A stretch of 64,000 bases of DNA from Plantactinospora endophytica (GTDB lineage: Bacteria; Actinomycetota; Actinomycetes; Mycobacteriales; Micromonosporaceae), in contig NZ_BONW01000002.1 in assembly GCF_016862915.1 (NCBI RefSeq), positions 248,001 to 312,000 of the forward strand, given 5' to 3'. The position numbers were made by a program, and so were the translations under genes. The notes beneath the pieces are model-generated. The model was not told the origin of the DNA, ran no database searches, and saw nothing but the letters and a program-made list of their open reading frames with translations. The stretch's first letter is position 1. Each line of letters begins with the position of its first letter. This document shows positions 1 to 8,607 of this stretch, piece by piece.

Positions 1-2761
1 GAACTCGCCGGAGCAGGTGACGCTGGAGCGCTACCGCTCGGTGCTGGCGCCCCGGATCGGCGCCTGGCTGGTCGCGATCGGAGTGATCGTCGGACTCTTC
101 GCCGGGCTCTCCGCGCAGACCCGGTGGAGTCAGTGGATGCTCTTCCGGAACTCGCAGAGCTTCGGCATCGAGGACCCGGAATTCAAGATCGATATCGGGT
201 TCTACGTCTTCCAGTTCCCGTTCCTGCGCTATCTGCTCGGGGTCGGCTTCACCGCGGTGGTGCTGGCCGTGATCGGCTCGCTTGCGATGCACTACGTCTT
301 CGGCGGGGTGCGGCTACAGGGCATCGGCGACCGGATGACCAACGCCGCCCGGGCGCACCTGACCACGCTGGTCGCGGTCTTCGTCCTGCTCAAGGCGCTG
401 GCGTACGTGCTCGACCGGCGGGCGATGCTGCTGGAGTTCAACGAGGGCGTCGACCTGTACGGCGCCGGCTACGCCGACATCAACGCGCTGCTGCCGGCCA
501 AGGAGATCCTGGCCTACATCTCGGTGGTGGTCGCGCTGGCGATCATCCTGTTCTCCAACGCCTTCATCCGGAACCTGGTCTGGCCCGGCATCTCGCTGGC
601 CCTGCTCGGCATCTCGGCGGTGGCGATCGGCGGCATCTACCCGTGGGCGGTGCAGACCTTCGAGGTCAAGCCGAGCGTCAAGGACAAGGAAGCCGCGTAC
701 ATCGAGCGCAGCATCACCGCCACCCGGGACGCCTTCGGGATCGCCAACACGGTGCAGGCGCCGTACAGTGCGGCGAACCTCAAGCCGCCGGAGTCGCTGG
801 CCACCGACACCTCGGTGGTGCCGAACATCCGGCTGCTGGACCCGCAACTGGTCTCCGAGACCTACACCCAGCTCCAGCAGGTGCGTGGCTTCTACGACTT
901 CGGCCCGAAGCTCGACATCGACCGCTACCAGGTGAACGGCGAGACCCAGGACTACGTCGTCGGGATGCGGGAGATCAACTACCTGGAGCTGACCGACCAG
1001 CAGAGCAACTGGATCAACCGGCACACCGTCTTCACCCACGGGTACGGCCTGGTCGGCGCCCCGGCCAACCAGGTGGTCTGCGGCGGGCAGCCGTACTTCG
1101 TCTCCGGCTTCCTCGGCGAGCGTGCCGAGGAGGCGTGCTCGTCGGCGACCGAGACGATCCCGGCCACCCAGCCGCGGATCTACTACGGCGAGCAGATGGA
1201 CGGGAGCGACTACGCGATCGTCGGGCAGACCGAGGGGAAGAACCCGGTCGAGTTCGACCGGCCGACCGGCCGGGAGGGTGGCGAGCAGTACTACACCTAC
1301 ACCGGGTCGGGCGGGGTGGAGATCGGCTCCTTCGGCCGCCGGCTGCTCTACTCGATCAAGGAGCAGGAGCCGAACTTCGTACTCTCCGGCGCGATCAACG
1401 ACGCCTCCAAGCTGCTCTACGTGCGTAACCCCCGGGACCGGGTGGAGAAGGTGGCGCCGTTCCTCACCCTGGACGGCGACCCGTACCCGGCGGTGGTCGG
1501 CGGGCGGATCCAGTGGATCGTCGACGGCTACACCACGGCGGCCACCTACCCGTACGCCGAGCGGGTGAACCTCCAGCAGGAGACCGCCGACGAGCTGACC
1601 GGGCTGGGCACCTTCGAACTCGCCCGGGAGGACGTCAACTACATCCGGAACTCGGTCAAGGCGACCGTCGACGCGTACGACGGCACGGTGACGCTCTACC
1701 AGTTCGACGACACCGACCCGGTGCTGAAGGCCTGGAACAAGGCGTTCGGCGGCGACCTGGTGAAACCGAAGTCGGAGATCCCGGCCGACCTGGCGGCACA
1801 CTTCCGCTACCCGGCCGACCTGTTCAAGGTGCAGCGCAACCTGCTGGCGAAGTTCCACGTCACGGACCCGTCCGAGTTCTTCTCCGGGCAGGACTTCTGG
1901 GAGGTGCCGAACGTCCCGGACGCGCCGGACACCGGCGAGAAGCAGCCGCCGTACTACCTCTACACCCAGTTCCCGGGTCAGGAGGCGGCGCGGTTCCAGC
2001 TCACCTCGGCGGTCACTCCGCTCGGCCGGCAGAACCTCGCCGCGCTGATCAGCGGGTCCTACCTGAACGGCCAGCCCCGGCTGGAGGTGCTGGAACTGCC
2101 CGACCAGACGGCGGTCTCCGGGCCGGTTCAGGTACACCAGAAGATGACCAACAACGCCAACATCCGGCAGGAACTCAACCTGCTCACCTCGAACCAGGCC
2201 CAGGTGCAGTACGGCAACCTGCTCTCGCTGCCCTTCGGCGACGGCATGCTCTACGTCGAACCGGTGTACGTGAAGAGCAACCAGCAGAACGCCTATCCGC
2301 TGCTGCAACGGGTGCTGATCTCGTACGGCGACGGCGGCCAGTACGTGGTGTTGGCGAACAGCCTCGAAGAGGGCATCAAACAGCTCGTCGAACAGGGCAA
2401 GAAGGCGGGTGCGGAAACACCGACGACGCCACCGCCGCCGACCGACGGGAGCCCGAATCCGACGCCCACACCGACGGCACCGCCGCCGACCAGCACTCCG
2501 CAGTTCACTCCGGAACTGGCCGCCGCGGCGGCCAAGGTGCAGACCGCGATCGGCGAGGTCAAGGCGGCCCAGACGTCCGGCGACTTCGAGCGGTACGGCC
2601 GGGCACTGAAGGCGCTCGACGACGCGATGACGGAGTTCCAGAACGCGCAGCGGGCGGCGGGCAACCGGGCGCCGACCGCAGGAGGAACAGCGGCACCGGC
2701 CGGCTCCACCGGGCCGAGCGGCGGTACGCCCAGCCCGCCAGCGGCGTCGCCGAGCGGCTGA
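1..2761 (+). CDS. UPF0182 family membrane protein, 5'-truncated by window edge
   Basis: The reading frame is already open at base 2 (NSPEQVTLERYRSV...) and continues about 919 codons, so the true start lies before the window; the GTG at 17 is internal. UPF0182 proteins are actinobacterial membrane proteins of roughly 1000 residues and unknown function. Seen here: membrane segments in the first ~220 residues (for example around VAIGVIVGLFAGLSA and ISVVVALAIILF), then a long extracytoplasmic domain, then a Pro/Thr-rich linker and a helical, Ala-rich tail with a low-complexity end. A perfect 12-bp hairpin at 2781-2810 follows the stop. Family assignment is confident from overall architecture; the biochemical role is unknown. 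Confidence 0.9.
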   Translation, partial: NSPEQVTLERYRSVLAPRIGAWLVAIGVIVGLFAGLSAQTRWSQWMLFRNSQSFGIEDPEFKIDIGFYVFQFPFLRYLLGVGFTAVVLAVIGSLAMHYVFGGVRLQGIGDRMTNAARAHLTTLVAVFVLLKALAYVLDRRAMLLEFNEGVDLYGAGYADINALLPAKEILAYISVVVALAIILFSNAFIRNLVWPGISLALLGISAVAIGGIYPWAVQTFEVKPSVKDKEAAYIERSITATRDAFGIANTVQAPYSAANLKPPESLATDTSVVPNIRLLDPQLVSETYTQLQQVRGFYDFGPKLDIDRYQVNGETQDYVVGMREINYLELTDQQSNWINRHTVFTHGYGLVGAPANQVVCGGQPYFVSGFLGERAEEACSSATETIPATQPRIYYGEQMDGSDYAIVGQTEGKNPVEFDRPTGREGGEQYYTYTGSGGVEIGSFGRRLLYSIKEQEPNFVLSGAINDASKLLYVRNPRDRVEKVAPFLTLDGDPYPAVVGGRIQWIVDGYTTAATYPYAERVNLQQETADELTGLGTFELAREDVNYIRNSVKATVDAYDGTVTLYQFDDTDPVLKAWNKAFGGDLVKPKSEIPADLAAHFRYPADLFKVQRNLLAKFHVTDPSEFFSGQDFWEVPNVPDAPDTGEKQPPYYLYTQFPGQEAARFQLTSAVTPLGRQNLAALISGSYLNGQPRLEVLELPDQTAVSGPVQVHQKMTNNANIRQELNLLTSNQAQVQYGNLLSLPFGDGMLYVEPVYVKSNQQNAYPLLQRVLISYGDGGQYVVLANSLEEGIKQLVEQGKKAGAETPTTPPPPTDGSPNPTPTPTAPPPTSTPQFTPELAAAAAKVQTAIGEVKAAQTSGDFERYGRALKALDDAMTEFQNAQRAAGNRAPTAGGTAAPAGSTGPSGGTPSPPAASPSG

Positions 2762-2780
2762 CCCGGATCGGCTCCGAACT

Positions 2781-2810
2781 CCCGGCGGCGGCGATATGGC
2801 CGCCGCCGGG
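2781..2810 (+). terminator. Hairpin terminator after UPF0182 gene
   Basis: A perfect 12-bp GC stem (2781-2792 with 2799-2810) with a 6-nt loop GATATG lies 20 nt after the stop codon. No U tract follows, as is common in actinomycetes. Confidence 0.6.
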
Positions 2811-2826
2811 TAGTTCGCCCCCCGTT

Positions 2827-2856
2827 TTGCGGGGCGTGGGCGGTGTGCGCTAGTGT
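2827..2856 (+). promoter_or_regulatory. Promoter of first initiator tRNA
   Basis: TTGCGG, an 18-nt spacer and TAGTGT end 11 nt before the mature tRNA 5' end. The second tRNA copy has the matching arrangement, which supports both. Confidence 0.55.
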
Positions 2857-2867
2857 TAACGAGCCGA

Positions 2868-2944
2868 CGCGGGGTGGAGCAGCTCGGTAGCTCGCTGGGC
2901 TCATAACCCAGAGGTCGCAGGTTCAAATCCTGTCCCCGCTACCA
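2868..2944 (+). tRNA. Initiator tRNA-Met (CAT), copy 1
   Basis: This is a 77-nt cloverleaf with anticodon CAT, a GGG/CCC anticodon stem, a mismatched first acceptor pair (C1 and T72) and an encoded CCA. The three G:C anticodon-stem pairs and unpaired position 1 are hallmarks of initiator tRNA. It differs from the copy at 3230-3306 by one base (T versus C just before the T stem). Confidence 0.97.
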
Positions 2945-2959
2945 CAGAACCATTCAGTT

Positions 2960-3000
2960 AGAACCCGGTTTCCCGATTACGGGGCCGGGTTCTTGCTTTT
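2960..3000 (+). terminator. Terminator of tRNA copy 1
   Basis: A 9-bp stem (2960-2968 with 2985-2993) encloses a smaller CCCG/CGGG hairpin and is followed by TGCTTTT, an intrinsic terminator 15 nt after the tRNA. Confidence 0.75.
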
Positions 3001-3049
3001 CCTGTCTCTGGCGCCCTTTCCCGCCCGTGGGCACTCTTTCCCGTGGATC

Positions 3050-3170
3050 GCGCTTGAACTCGTGGCGCTTGAACTCGTGGCGCTTCGACCGGAGTGCGTG
3101 AACTCGTGGCGCATCGACTCATGGTGCTTCGACCCGAGGGCTTGAACTCGGGGCGCTTGGAGGTGTGGCG
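3050..3170. repeat. Degenerate 16-nt tandem array between the two tRNA genes
   Basis: The unit is close to CGCTTGAACTCGTGG with a 16-nt period. The copies at 3050-3065 and 3066-3081 are identical, and about five later copies drift. No coding frame is supported across it. It fills most of the spacer between the first tRNA terminator and the second tRNA promoter. Confidence 0.75.
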
Positions 3171-3189
3171 CCGATCGACAGTATTCAAG

Positions 3190-3218
3190 TTGGACTTGGG
3201 CGCGCGTTGGGCTAGGGT
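3190..3218 (+). promoter_or_regulatory. Promoter of second initiator tRNA
   Basis: TTGGAC, a 17-nt spacer and TAGGGT end 11 nt before the mature 5' end at 3230. The geometry matches copy 1 although the surrounding sequence is different. Confidence 0.6.
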
Positions 3219-3229
3219 TCATCCAGCGA

Positions 3230-3306
3230 CGCGGGGTGGAGCAGCTCGGTAGCTCGCTGGGCTCATAACCCAGAGGCCGCAGGTTCAAATCCTGTCCCCG
3301 CTACCA
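3230..3306 (+). tRNA. Initiator tRNA-Met (CAT), copy 2
   Basis: It has the same 77-nt initiator cloverleaf as 2868-2944, with CAT anticodon, GGG/CCC anticodon stem, C1/T72 mismatch and encoded CCA. There is one substitution relative to copy 1. Its own promoter and its own strong terminator indicate an independent transcription unit. Confidence 0.97.
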
Positions 3307-3311
3307 GCACG

Positions 3312-3348
3312 AGAACGGCCCCTCGGAAATCCTCCGAGGGGCCGTTCT
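3312..3348. terminator. Strong bidirectional terminator
   Basis: A perfect 16-bp stem (3312-3327 with 3333-3348) with a 5-nt loop follows tRNA copy 2. It also sits 60 nt past the end of the convergent gene ending at 3408, so it probably serves both. Confidence 0.85.
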
Positions 3349-3407
3349 GCTGCTTACGGATGTGGCCAGAGCAGGTGTGGCGGCCACCCACCCACGGGTA
3401 CGGAAGG

Positions 3408-4319
3408 TCAGCCGGTCTGTCCGACCCTGTCCACGACGGCGAGGGCCAGCACCGCCGACGATTCCGAGACGCCGAGGAAGGCGTAGCTCTTCGGGTCGAA
3501 GACGAGGACGACCTCACCCGAACGTCCCGTCGACGGCCAGGCGATTCCGATGCCCGAACGGCCCGCGCCGTCCGTGACGTTCTCGACCGCGCGTAGCCCC
3601 GGCACCGCTGCCGCCGCCTCGTAGAGCGCGGCCCGGGACTGCGGTCGCAGGTAGCCGCTGGCGAAGTAGTAGACGTCCTTGCCGGCGGAGTTCACCGAAT
3701 CGACCTTGCCGTTGCGGTGCTCGGTGAGATAGGCCCCCATCGCCGCCGCGTCGGTGGGCATGTCGGCGCGATAGCCGGGTGCCGGGGTGCACGGCTCGGT
3801 CCGGCCCGGAAGCACGTTGTTGCCCTTCACCACGGCGGCCCGCCCGTTCCGGCAGCCCGGGATGACGGCCTCCTTACCCCCGCCGCCGCCGGAGGCGGTC
3901 CTCACCAGGCCGTTCCTGGTCCCGTCCACGGACAGCCAACTCTCCCGCAGCTCCCGGCCCTGCTGGCTCCGGGTGTAGATGAACTGGTCGGGCCGGGGGG
4001 TGGTGTCGGGCAGCCGGAGCGCTGCGGCCGCCGCGTTCCGCAGCACCTGGCTGGCCTCGGCCCTGGCGGCCGGCACGTCACCGCCGACCTGATCGGGGGC
4101 GAGTACGAGTACCGAGACGATCGCCGCCGCGACACCCGCCGCCGCCACACCGCCGAACACGAACCGCCAACCCCGGCGAGCGTCGCGTCGGATCGTGGTG
4201 GGCGCGGGGGGCGTGGCGGTCAGCACAGCCAGCAACCGGTCACGGGCCGGCGCCAACTGGTCAGGGGTTGCCAGCGGGATCTCCTGACCCACCTGCTGGA
4301 GCAGTCGCAGATCATCCAT
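3408..4319 (-). CDS. CU044_5270-type membrane protein, ECF sigma partner
   Basis: The 303-residue product has a short cytoplasmic N-terminus rich in charged and Pro residues, one membrane helix at about residues 51-73 and a large extracytoplasmic domain. It resembles the CU044_5270 family, which in actinomycetes is often encoded directly after an ECF sigma factor. Its start overlaps the end of the sigma gene by 8 nt, so the two are translationally coupled. A role as sensor or anti-sigma partner is inferred from this context. No ZAS zinc motif is visible, so it is not a classical zinc anti-sigma factor. Confidence 0.75.
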   Translation of the reverse strand: MDDLRLLQQVGQEIPLATPDQLAPARDRLLAVLTATPPAPTTIRRDARRGWRFVFGGVAAAGVAAAIVSVLVLAPDQVGGDVPAARAEASQVLRNAAAAALRLPDTTPRPDQFIYTRSQQGRELRESWLSVDGTRNGLVRTASGGGGGKEAVIPGCRNGRAAVVKGNNVLPGRTEPCTPAPGYRADMPTDAAAMGAYLTEHRNGKVDSVNSAGKDVYYFASGYLRPQSRAALYEAAAAVPGLRAVENVTDGAGRSGIGIAWPSTGRSGEVVLVFDPKSYAFLGVSESSAVLALAVVDRVGQTG

Positions 4320-4926
4320 TGCTCAGTGCCTCCTCGATCGTGCCGGTGAATTCGCCGCCCAGCTCCGCGCGGAGCAACCTGCGGACACGGTTGAGTCGTG
4401 AACGCACGGTGCCGACCGGTATGTCCAGCGCTGCGGCCACCTCGTCGTAGGTCAACTCCTCCCACGCGACCAGCAGCAGCACGTCCCGGTCGCCGTTGGA
4501 GAGCCCGGCCAGGGCACCGAACAACACCTGGCGCAGCGACTGCGCGGTCACCGCCGTGGCGACCCGGTCGGCGTACGGCGCCTCGCTCGTCGCCGGGAGG
4601 TGCGCTTGGCGCAGCCGGTACTCGCGTTCCTCCTCGCGCCGGTGCTGCCCGACGACGTTGGTGGCGATCCCGTACAGCCATGGCCGGGCGTCGGGATGGG
4701 CGGTGTCGAAACGTTCCCGACGACGGAACGCCGCAAGGAACGTCTCGGCGACCATGTCGTCCGCCACCTCGGCACCGAGCCGACGCCGCAGGTAACGGTG
4801 GATGGACGGCGCGTGCCGGTCGAAGATCACCGCAAAGCTCTCGGGATCCCGGACGGACCGCTCGATGACGGCCGCGTCCGTCAGCGTACTGACGTCGACA
4901 GCCTTGACCCGTCTTAGACGATTCAT
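4312..4926 (-). CDS. ECF RNA polymerase sigma factor
   Basis: The 204-residue protein has sigma region 2 at about residues 28-95 (motifs DDMVAETFLAAF and ARPWLYGIATNVV) and region 4 at about 130-190 (LTYDEVAAALDIPVGTVRSRL). It would direct core RNA polymerase to its own regulon promoters. The ATG start follows GAAAGG. A possible promoter upstream reads TGAACT-N17-GATAAC on the minus strand. The overlapping downstream gene is the likely regulator of its activity. The regulon cannot be read from the sequence. Confidence 0.92.
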   Translation of the reverse strand: MNRLRRVKAVDVSTLTDAAVIERSVRDPESFAVIFDRHAPSIHRYLRRRLGAEVADDMVAETFLAAFRRRERFDTAHPDARPWLYGIATNVVGQHRREEEREYRLRQAHLPATSEAPYADRVATAVTAQSLRQVLFGALAGLSNGDRDVLLLVAWEELTYDEVAAALDIPVGTVRSRLNRVRRLLRAELGGEFTGTIEEALSNG

Positions 4927-5172
4927 GCACGACCTTTCGCGGAGCAGGGCATCATCGCCTGTTATCCGCAGGCCGCAGGAAAACAGTTCACGAAGGACTG
5001 CCGACGCGGGGGGTGCTCACCCGGCCACCGTCTGGGACCGGATCGGTCAACTCGGCCACCTCCGGGCAGCGAGCGACGGCGGGGCCACGGTGGGGCCACG
5101 GGCGATGACCGCGACATGAAAGAGCCGTGTGTTCTGCTTCCCCGGACGGAGTGACCGGCCGGGGAGGGTCCG

Positions 5173-5718
5173 ATGATGGTGCCGCTGCCGGAGTTACCGG
5201 CACGACAGACGGGAGGCAGGCAATTGTTGACCGGGGCCGTACTGGTCGCCGCCGCGATGACCACCGGGCTGGTGGCCGGCGTGTTCCTGCTGTACGCGCA
5301 CACGATCATGCCCGGCCTGGGGCGCACCGACGACCGTACTTTCGTGGGCGCGTTCCAGGCGATCGACCGGGCGATCATCAATCCGTTTTTCATGGCGTGC
5401 TTCTTCGGCGCGCTGGTCCTCACCGGGGTCGCCGCCGCGCTGCACCTGCGGGCGGGGCACCGTGGCGTACTGCCGTGGCTCGTCGTCGCGTTCGGGCTCT
5501 ACCTGGTGGTGGTCGTGATCACCCTGGCGGTGAACGTACCGGTCAACGACGCCATCAAGGCGGCCGGCGAGCCGGACCGGATAACCGACCTCGCCCGGGT
5601 ACGCCGGGACTTCGGCGAGGCGAGGTGGCGGGCCTGGAACCTGGTCCGGGTCGTGCTGAGCTCGACGGCGTTCGGCTGTCTGCTCGTCACGCTCGTCCTG
5701 CACGGCCGCCGGGGCTGA
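5173..5718 (+). CDS. DUF1772 (anthrone oxygenase-like) membrane protein
   Basis: The 181-residue protein has four predicted membrane helices (about 20-42, 72-92, 98-120, 158-178). Between helices 3 and 4 lies the conserved NVPVNDAIK stretch and a W-rich segment (RWRAWNLVR) typical of DUF1772. Some family members act as anthrone oxygenases, but no polyketide genes are nearby, so function is open. The ATG at 5173 follows GGGGAGGG. A TTG at 5224 preceded by GGGAGG would give a shorter protein starting at the first helix and is a real alternative. The gene is monocistronic and convergent with the MFS gene. Confidence 0.75.
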   Translation: MMVPLPELPARQTGGRQLLTGAVLVAAAMTTGLVAGVFLLYAHTIMPGLGRTDDRTFVGAFQAIDRAIINPFFMACFFGALVLTGVAAALHLRAGHRGVLPWLVVAFGLYLVVVVITLAVNVPVNDAIKAAGEPDRITDLARVRRDFGEARWRAWNLVRVVLSSTAFGCLLVTLVLHGRRG

Positions 5719-5765
5719 ACCCGGAGCGGGGCGTCGGGTCGGGTACGCGGAGGCGTCGCGTCGGA

Positions 5766-5810
5766 CAAGGCGCATCGGGCACGCGGTGCCGGCGTACCCG
5801 ATGCGCCTTG
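5766..5810. terminator. Bidirectional terminator between convergent genes
   Basis: A perfect 14-bp stem (5766-5779 with 5797-5810) lies between the stop of the DUF1772 gene and the stop of the MFS gene. Confidence 0.75.
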
Positions 5811-5824
5811 GGTCCGGGCCCCGG

Positions 5825-7552
5825 TCAGCCGGGCGTGCCGGGCCGCTCGGGGCGGTCGGCCCGCGGGGCGATCAGCGAGGCGACCGCCCCGACCACCGCC
5901 ATCGCGATGGCCAGCCAGAACACGATCGTCAGCCCGTCGTGGAACGGTGCGGAGATCAGGTTCGGGAAGAACGACCGCCCGACCAGGGTCTCCGCGTTGG
6001 CGGCCGGCAGCGCGTCGAGGATCTGCGGCCCGAGCAGTTGCTGGATCGGGTTGTAGCCGAGGAACGCGGCGAAGAGCGTGCCGACCGGTGGCAGCTCGGC
6101 GATCGAGTGCGCGGCCGATTCGGGTACGCCCTGCGCGGTCAGCCCGGTCTCCAGGGTCTGCGGCAGCGACCTGGCCAGCCCGGCGACCATCAGCGAGAAG
6201 AAGACCCCGATCGAGAGCACCATGCCGGCGTTCTGGAAGGTGGCCCGCATCCCGGAGGCCGCGCCGCGCAGCTTCGCCGGCACACTCGACATGATCATCG
6301 CGGTGTTCGGGGCTGCGAAGAGGCCGCCGCCGAGCCCGTTGAGGAAGACCAGCGCCGCGAAGACCCAGTAGTCGAAGTCGCTCGGCACGAGCAGCAGCCC
6401 GGCGAAGGAGGCGGCCATCACCAGCAGCCCACCGGCGGCGAAGAGCCGCTCGCCGAACCGGTCGGAGAGGGCACCGGCGAGCGGGCCGGCGGCGAGGAAC
6501 CCGATGGTGAGCGGCAGCAGGTAGATGCCGGCCCAGAGCGGGGTGCGTTCGTAGTCGTAGCCGTGCAGCGGCAGCCAGATTCCCTGCAACCAGATGATCA
6601 GCATGAACTGGAGGCCGCCCCGGGCGATCGAGCCGAGCAGGCTGGCCGCGTTGCCGCCGGCGAAGGCGGTGATCCGGAACAGCCGCAGCGGGAACATCGG
6701 CTCGGCCACCCTGCTCTCGATCAGGCAGAACGCCGCGAGTACGGCGACACCGCCGAGCAGCCCGGCCAGTACCCACGGGTTGGTCCAGCCCATGGTGTGC
6801 CCGCCGTACGGCTGGATCCCGTACGTGATGCCGGCCAGCAGTGCGGTCAGTCCCACCGCGAAGGTGAGGTTCCCCCACCAGTCGATCCGGCCCTCGACCC
6901 GGCTCCGGGTCTCCCGCAGCGACCGGTACGCCCAGACGGTGCCGACCAGTCCGATCGGCACGTTCACCCAGAAGATCGATCGCCAGTTCCACTCCGCCAG
7001 CAGGCCGCCGAGGACCAGGCCGAGGAACGAGCCGGCGATACCGGCGACGATGTTGATCCCGAGGGCTGTGCCGCGCTGCTTCGCGGGGAACACGTCGGTG
7101 ATGATGGCTGCCGAGTTCGCCATCAGCATCGACCCGCCGACGGCCTGCAACACCCGCCAGCCGATCAGCCAGAGCGCTCCGCCGCCCCCGTCGAACGGGT
7201 CCAGGGAGAGCACGACCGAGGTGACGGTGAAGAGCGCGAAGCCGGCGTTGTAGATGCGTACCCGGCCGTACATGTCGCCGAGCCGGCCGAGGGTGACCAC
7301 CAGAACCGCGGTGACCAGCATGTACCCCATCAGCATCCAGAGCAGGTAGCTGACGTTGCCGGGTTCGAGCGGGTTCAGGTGTACCCCGTTGAAGATCGCC
7401 GGTAGCGAGATCAGCACGATCGACGAGTTGATCGTGGCGAGCAGCATCCCCAGGGTGGTGTTGGAGAGGGCGATCCACTTGTAGCGGGGATGCTCCGCGC
7501 CGACGGCCATGCCGCGCCGCGAGGCTCCGGAGCCGGTCGTCGTGGTCGTCAT
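5825..7552 (-). CDS. DHA2-family MFS efflux transporter
   Basis: The 575-residue protein is a 14-helix major facilitator of the drug:H+ antiporter-2 (EmrB/QacA) type. It carries motif A after helix 2 ([14 protein letters not shown]) and the antiporter motif C region ([18 protein letters not shown]). The ATG at 7552 overlaps the TGA of the upstream marR gene by one base, so the two are an operon with coupled translation; a GTG one codon earlier is possible. MarR control implies induction by a small toxic or phenolic ligand. The substrate is not predictable. Confidence 0.9.
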   Translation of the reverse strand: MTTTTTGSGASRRGMAVGAEHPRYKWIALSNTTLGMLLATINSSIVLISLPAIFNGVHLNPLEPGNVSYLLWMLMGYMLVTAVLVVTLGRLGDMYGRVRIYNAGFALFTVTSVVLSLDPFDGGGGALWLIGWRVLQAVGGSMLMANSAAIITDVFPAKQRGTALGINIVAGIAGSFLGLVLGGLLAEWNWRSIFWVNVPIGLVGTVWAYRSLRETRSRVEGRIDWWGNLTFAVGLTALLAGITYGIQPYGGHTMGWTNPWVLAGLLGGVAVLAAFCLIESRVAEPMFPLRLFRITAFAGGNAASLLGSIARGGLQFMLIIWLQGIWLPLHGYDYERTPLWAGIYLLPLTIGFLAAGPLAGALSDRFGERLFAAGGLLVMAASFAGLLLVPSDFDYWVFAALVFLNGLGGGLFAAPNTAMIMSSVPAKLRGAASGMRATFQNAGMVLSIGVFFSLMVAGLARSLPQTLETGLTAQGVPESAAHSIAELPPVGTLFAAFLGYNPIQQLLGPQILDALPAANAETLVGRSFFPNLISAPFHDGLTIVFWLAIAMAVVGAVASLIAPRADRPERPGTPG

Positions 7553-8085
7553 CACGTTCCCCGCCCCGGATCGGCGGCAGGGTCGGTGCCGGGCTCGGTC
7601 GTGGTCGGGGTCGGCACCGGTACGGCGGCCGGCGGCGAGGCGGCGGCGAGACGTTCGAGTACCCGCAGCGACAGTTCGATGGCGGCCCGCTCCTCGGCCG
7701 AGACGTCGCCGAGCAGTTCGGACAGCTTCGCGGCACGGGCCCGGCGGCGGTGGCGTACCAGCTCACGCCCGGCCGGGGTGATCGCGACCGCGACCACCCG
7801 GCGGTCGGCCGGGTCGCTCCGCCGTTCGGCCAGCCCGTCCCGTTCCAGCCGGCTGACGAGCTGGGTCATCCCCGGCTGGGTCACCCCCTCGGCGACCGCC
7901 AGGTCGGAGACCCGGTGCGCGCCGAACTCCTCCAGCCGGTAGAGCGTCGATGCCGCGGTGAGGCTCAGCCCGTCCGGGGTACTGAGCCGGCGGAGCAGCC
8001 CGAGCAGTCGGTCGAAGCTGGTCACGGTACGGAGCAGAGCCGCCTCGCCCGCCTCCGGCCCGGCCTCGGGAGGTCGTGTCGTCAC
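7552..8085 (-). CDS. MarR-family transcriptional regulator
   Basis: The 177-residue product has a winged-helix domain at about residues 35-130. The recognition region is [27 protein letters not shown] and the wing is [19 protein letters not shown]. The C-terminal 30 residues are Pro/Thr-rich and disordered. It is the first gene of an operon with the DHA2 efflux pump, and it very likely represses its own promoter in the AT-rich segment 8093-8130 until a ligand binds. The GTG start has no clear ribosome site and is close to a -10-like TGTAAAACT, so the message may be near-leaderless. Confidence 0.9.
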   Translation of the reverse strand: MTTRPPEAGPEAGEAALLRTVTSFDRLLGLLRRLSTPDGLSLTAASTLYRLEEFGAHRVSDLAVAEGVTQPGMTQLVSRLERDGLAERRSDPADRRVVAVAITPAGRELVRHRRRARAAKLSELLGDVSAEERAAIELSLRVLERLAAASPPAAVPVPTPTTTEPGTDPAADPGRGT

Positions 8086-8092
8086 CGGGACA

Positions 8093-8130
8093 GTTTTACA
8101 TCACCTGCTTATAGAAGTGTCTTATGATTC
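8093..8130 (-). promoter_or_regulatory. Probable marR/MFS promoter and operator
   Basis: This is an unusually AT-rich 38-nt island between marR and the small membrane protein gene. It contains CTTATAGAAG (a CTT/AAG dyad) and a second CTTATG half-site, as expected for an autoregulatory MarR operator. No experimental anchor is available. Confidence 0.4.
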
Positions 8131-8250
8131 GGCGCACAGCCGGCTCGCGGCATCGACCTCGCTCGCTGCCCGGCCGGCTTTCCGAGGGTTACGGTGCGGT
8201 ACTCGGCCGCGTTGCCGGCGGGACTTGCCCGCAGACCCGAGGATGTAGCC

Positions 8251-8496
8251 ATGGAGATTTTCCGGAACTGGTGGGTCCGCCTGACCGCAGTGCTTGGTAC
8301 GGCGGCGTTGACAGTGTTCGTACCGGCCGTGGCCTGGGCCTCGACCGGACCCGGCGAGATGGTGGTGGAGGCGGCCCGCCGCCGCACCCGGGGCAGCTTC
8401 GGGCTCTGGGGGCTGATCTGCTGCCTGATCGTGGTCGGCGTGATCGTGGCGGTTCTGGTCCTCGTCATGCGGAACCGCAGGTCGGGCAAGCGCTGA
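8251..8496 (+). CDS. Small secreted/membrane protein, unknown
   Basis: The 81-residue protein starts at ATG 8251 behind CCGAGGATG. It has an N-terminal signal-like helix ending in VAWAS (about residue 30), a short basic middle (AARRRTRG) and a C-terminal membrane helix (LICCLIVVGVIVAVLVLVM) followed by a basic tail. The layout suggests a type I or hairpin membrane protein with its C-terminus inside. No family is recognised. It is monocistronic and ends at a bidirectional hairpin shared with the solute-binding protein gene. Confidence 0.65.
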   Translation: MEIFRNWWVRLTAVLGTAALTVFVPAVAWASTGPGEMVVEAARRRTRGSFGLWGLICCLIVVGVIVAVLVLVMRNRRSGKR

Positions 8497-8550
8497 GCGG
8501 TTTCGCGCGTTCGGTGGCCCCTGGCCATGGGGACGTCCGCGCCGGACATC

Positions 8551-8597
8551 GGGAAAGGACCCCTCCGCCGGCCGGTGACGGCGAGGGGTCCCTTCCC
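8551..8597. terminator. Bidirectional terminator
   Basis: A 15-bp stem with one mismatch (8551-8565 with 8583-8597) lies between convergent stops at 8496 and 8608. Confidence 0.75.
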
Positions 8598-8607
8598 GGC
8601 GAACTGA

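Noticed and set aside
314-2926. Long minus-strand ORF (870 codons) opposite the UPF0182 gene
   Set aside because: It mirrors the codon structure of a clear conserved gene, encodes Arg/Val/Leu-biased nonsense with no motif and runs into the tRNA; a GC-rich shadow.
2868-3306. Tandem initiator tRNAs as an assembly duplication
   Set aside because: The copies differ at one base and have unrelated flanks, promoters and terminators.
3396-4349. Plus-strand ORFs opposite the CU044_5270-type gene
   Set aside because: They are antisense shadows with no conserved features; the minus-strand gene has a membrane helix and sigma-gene coupling.
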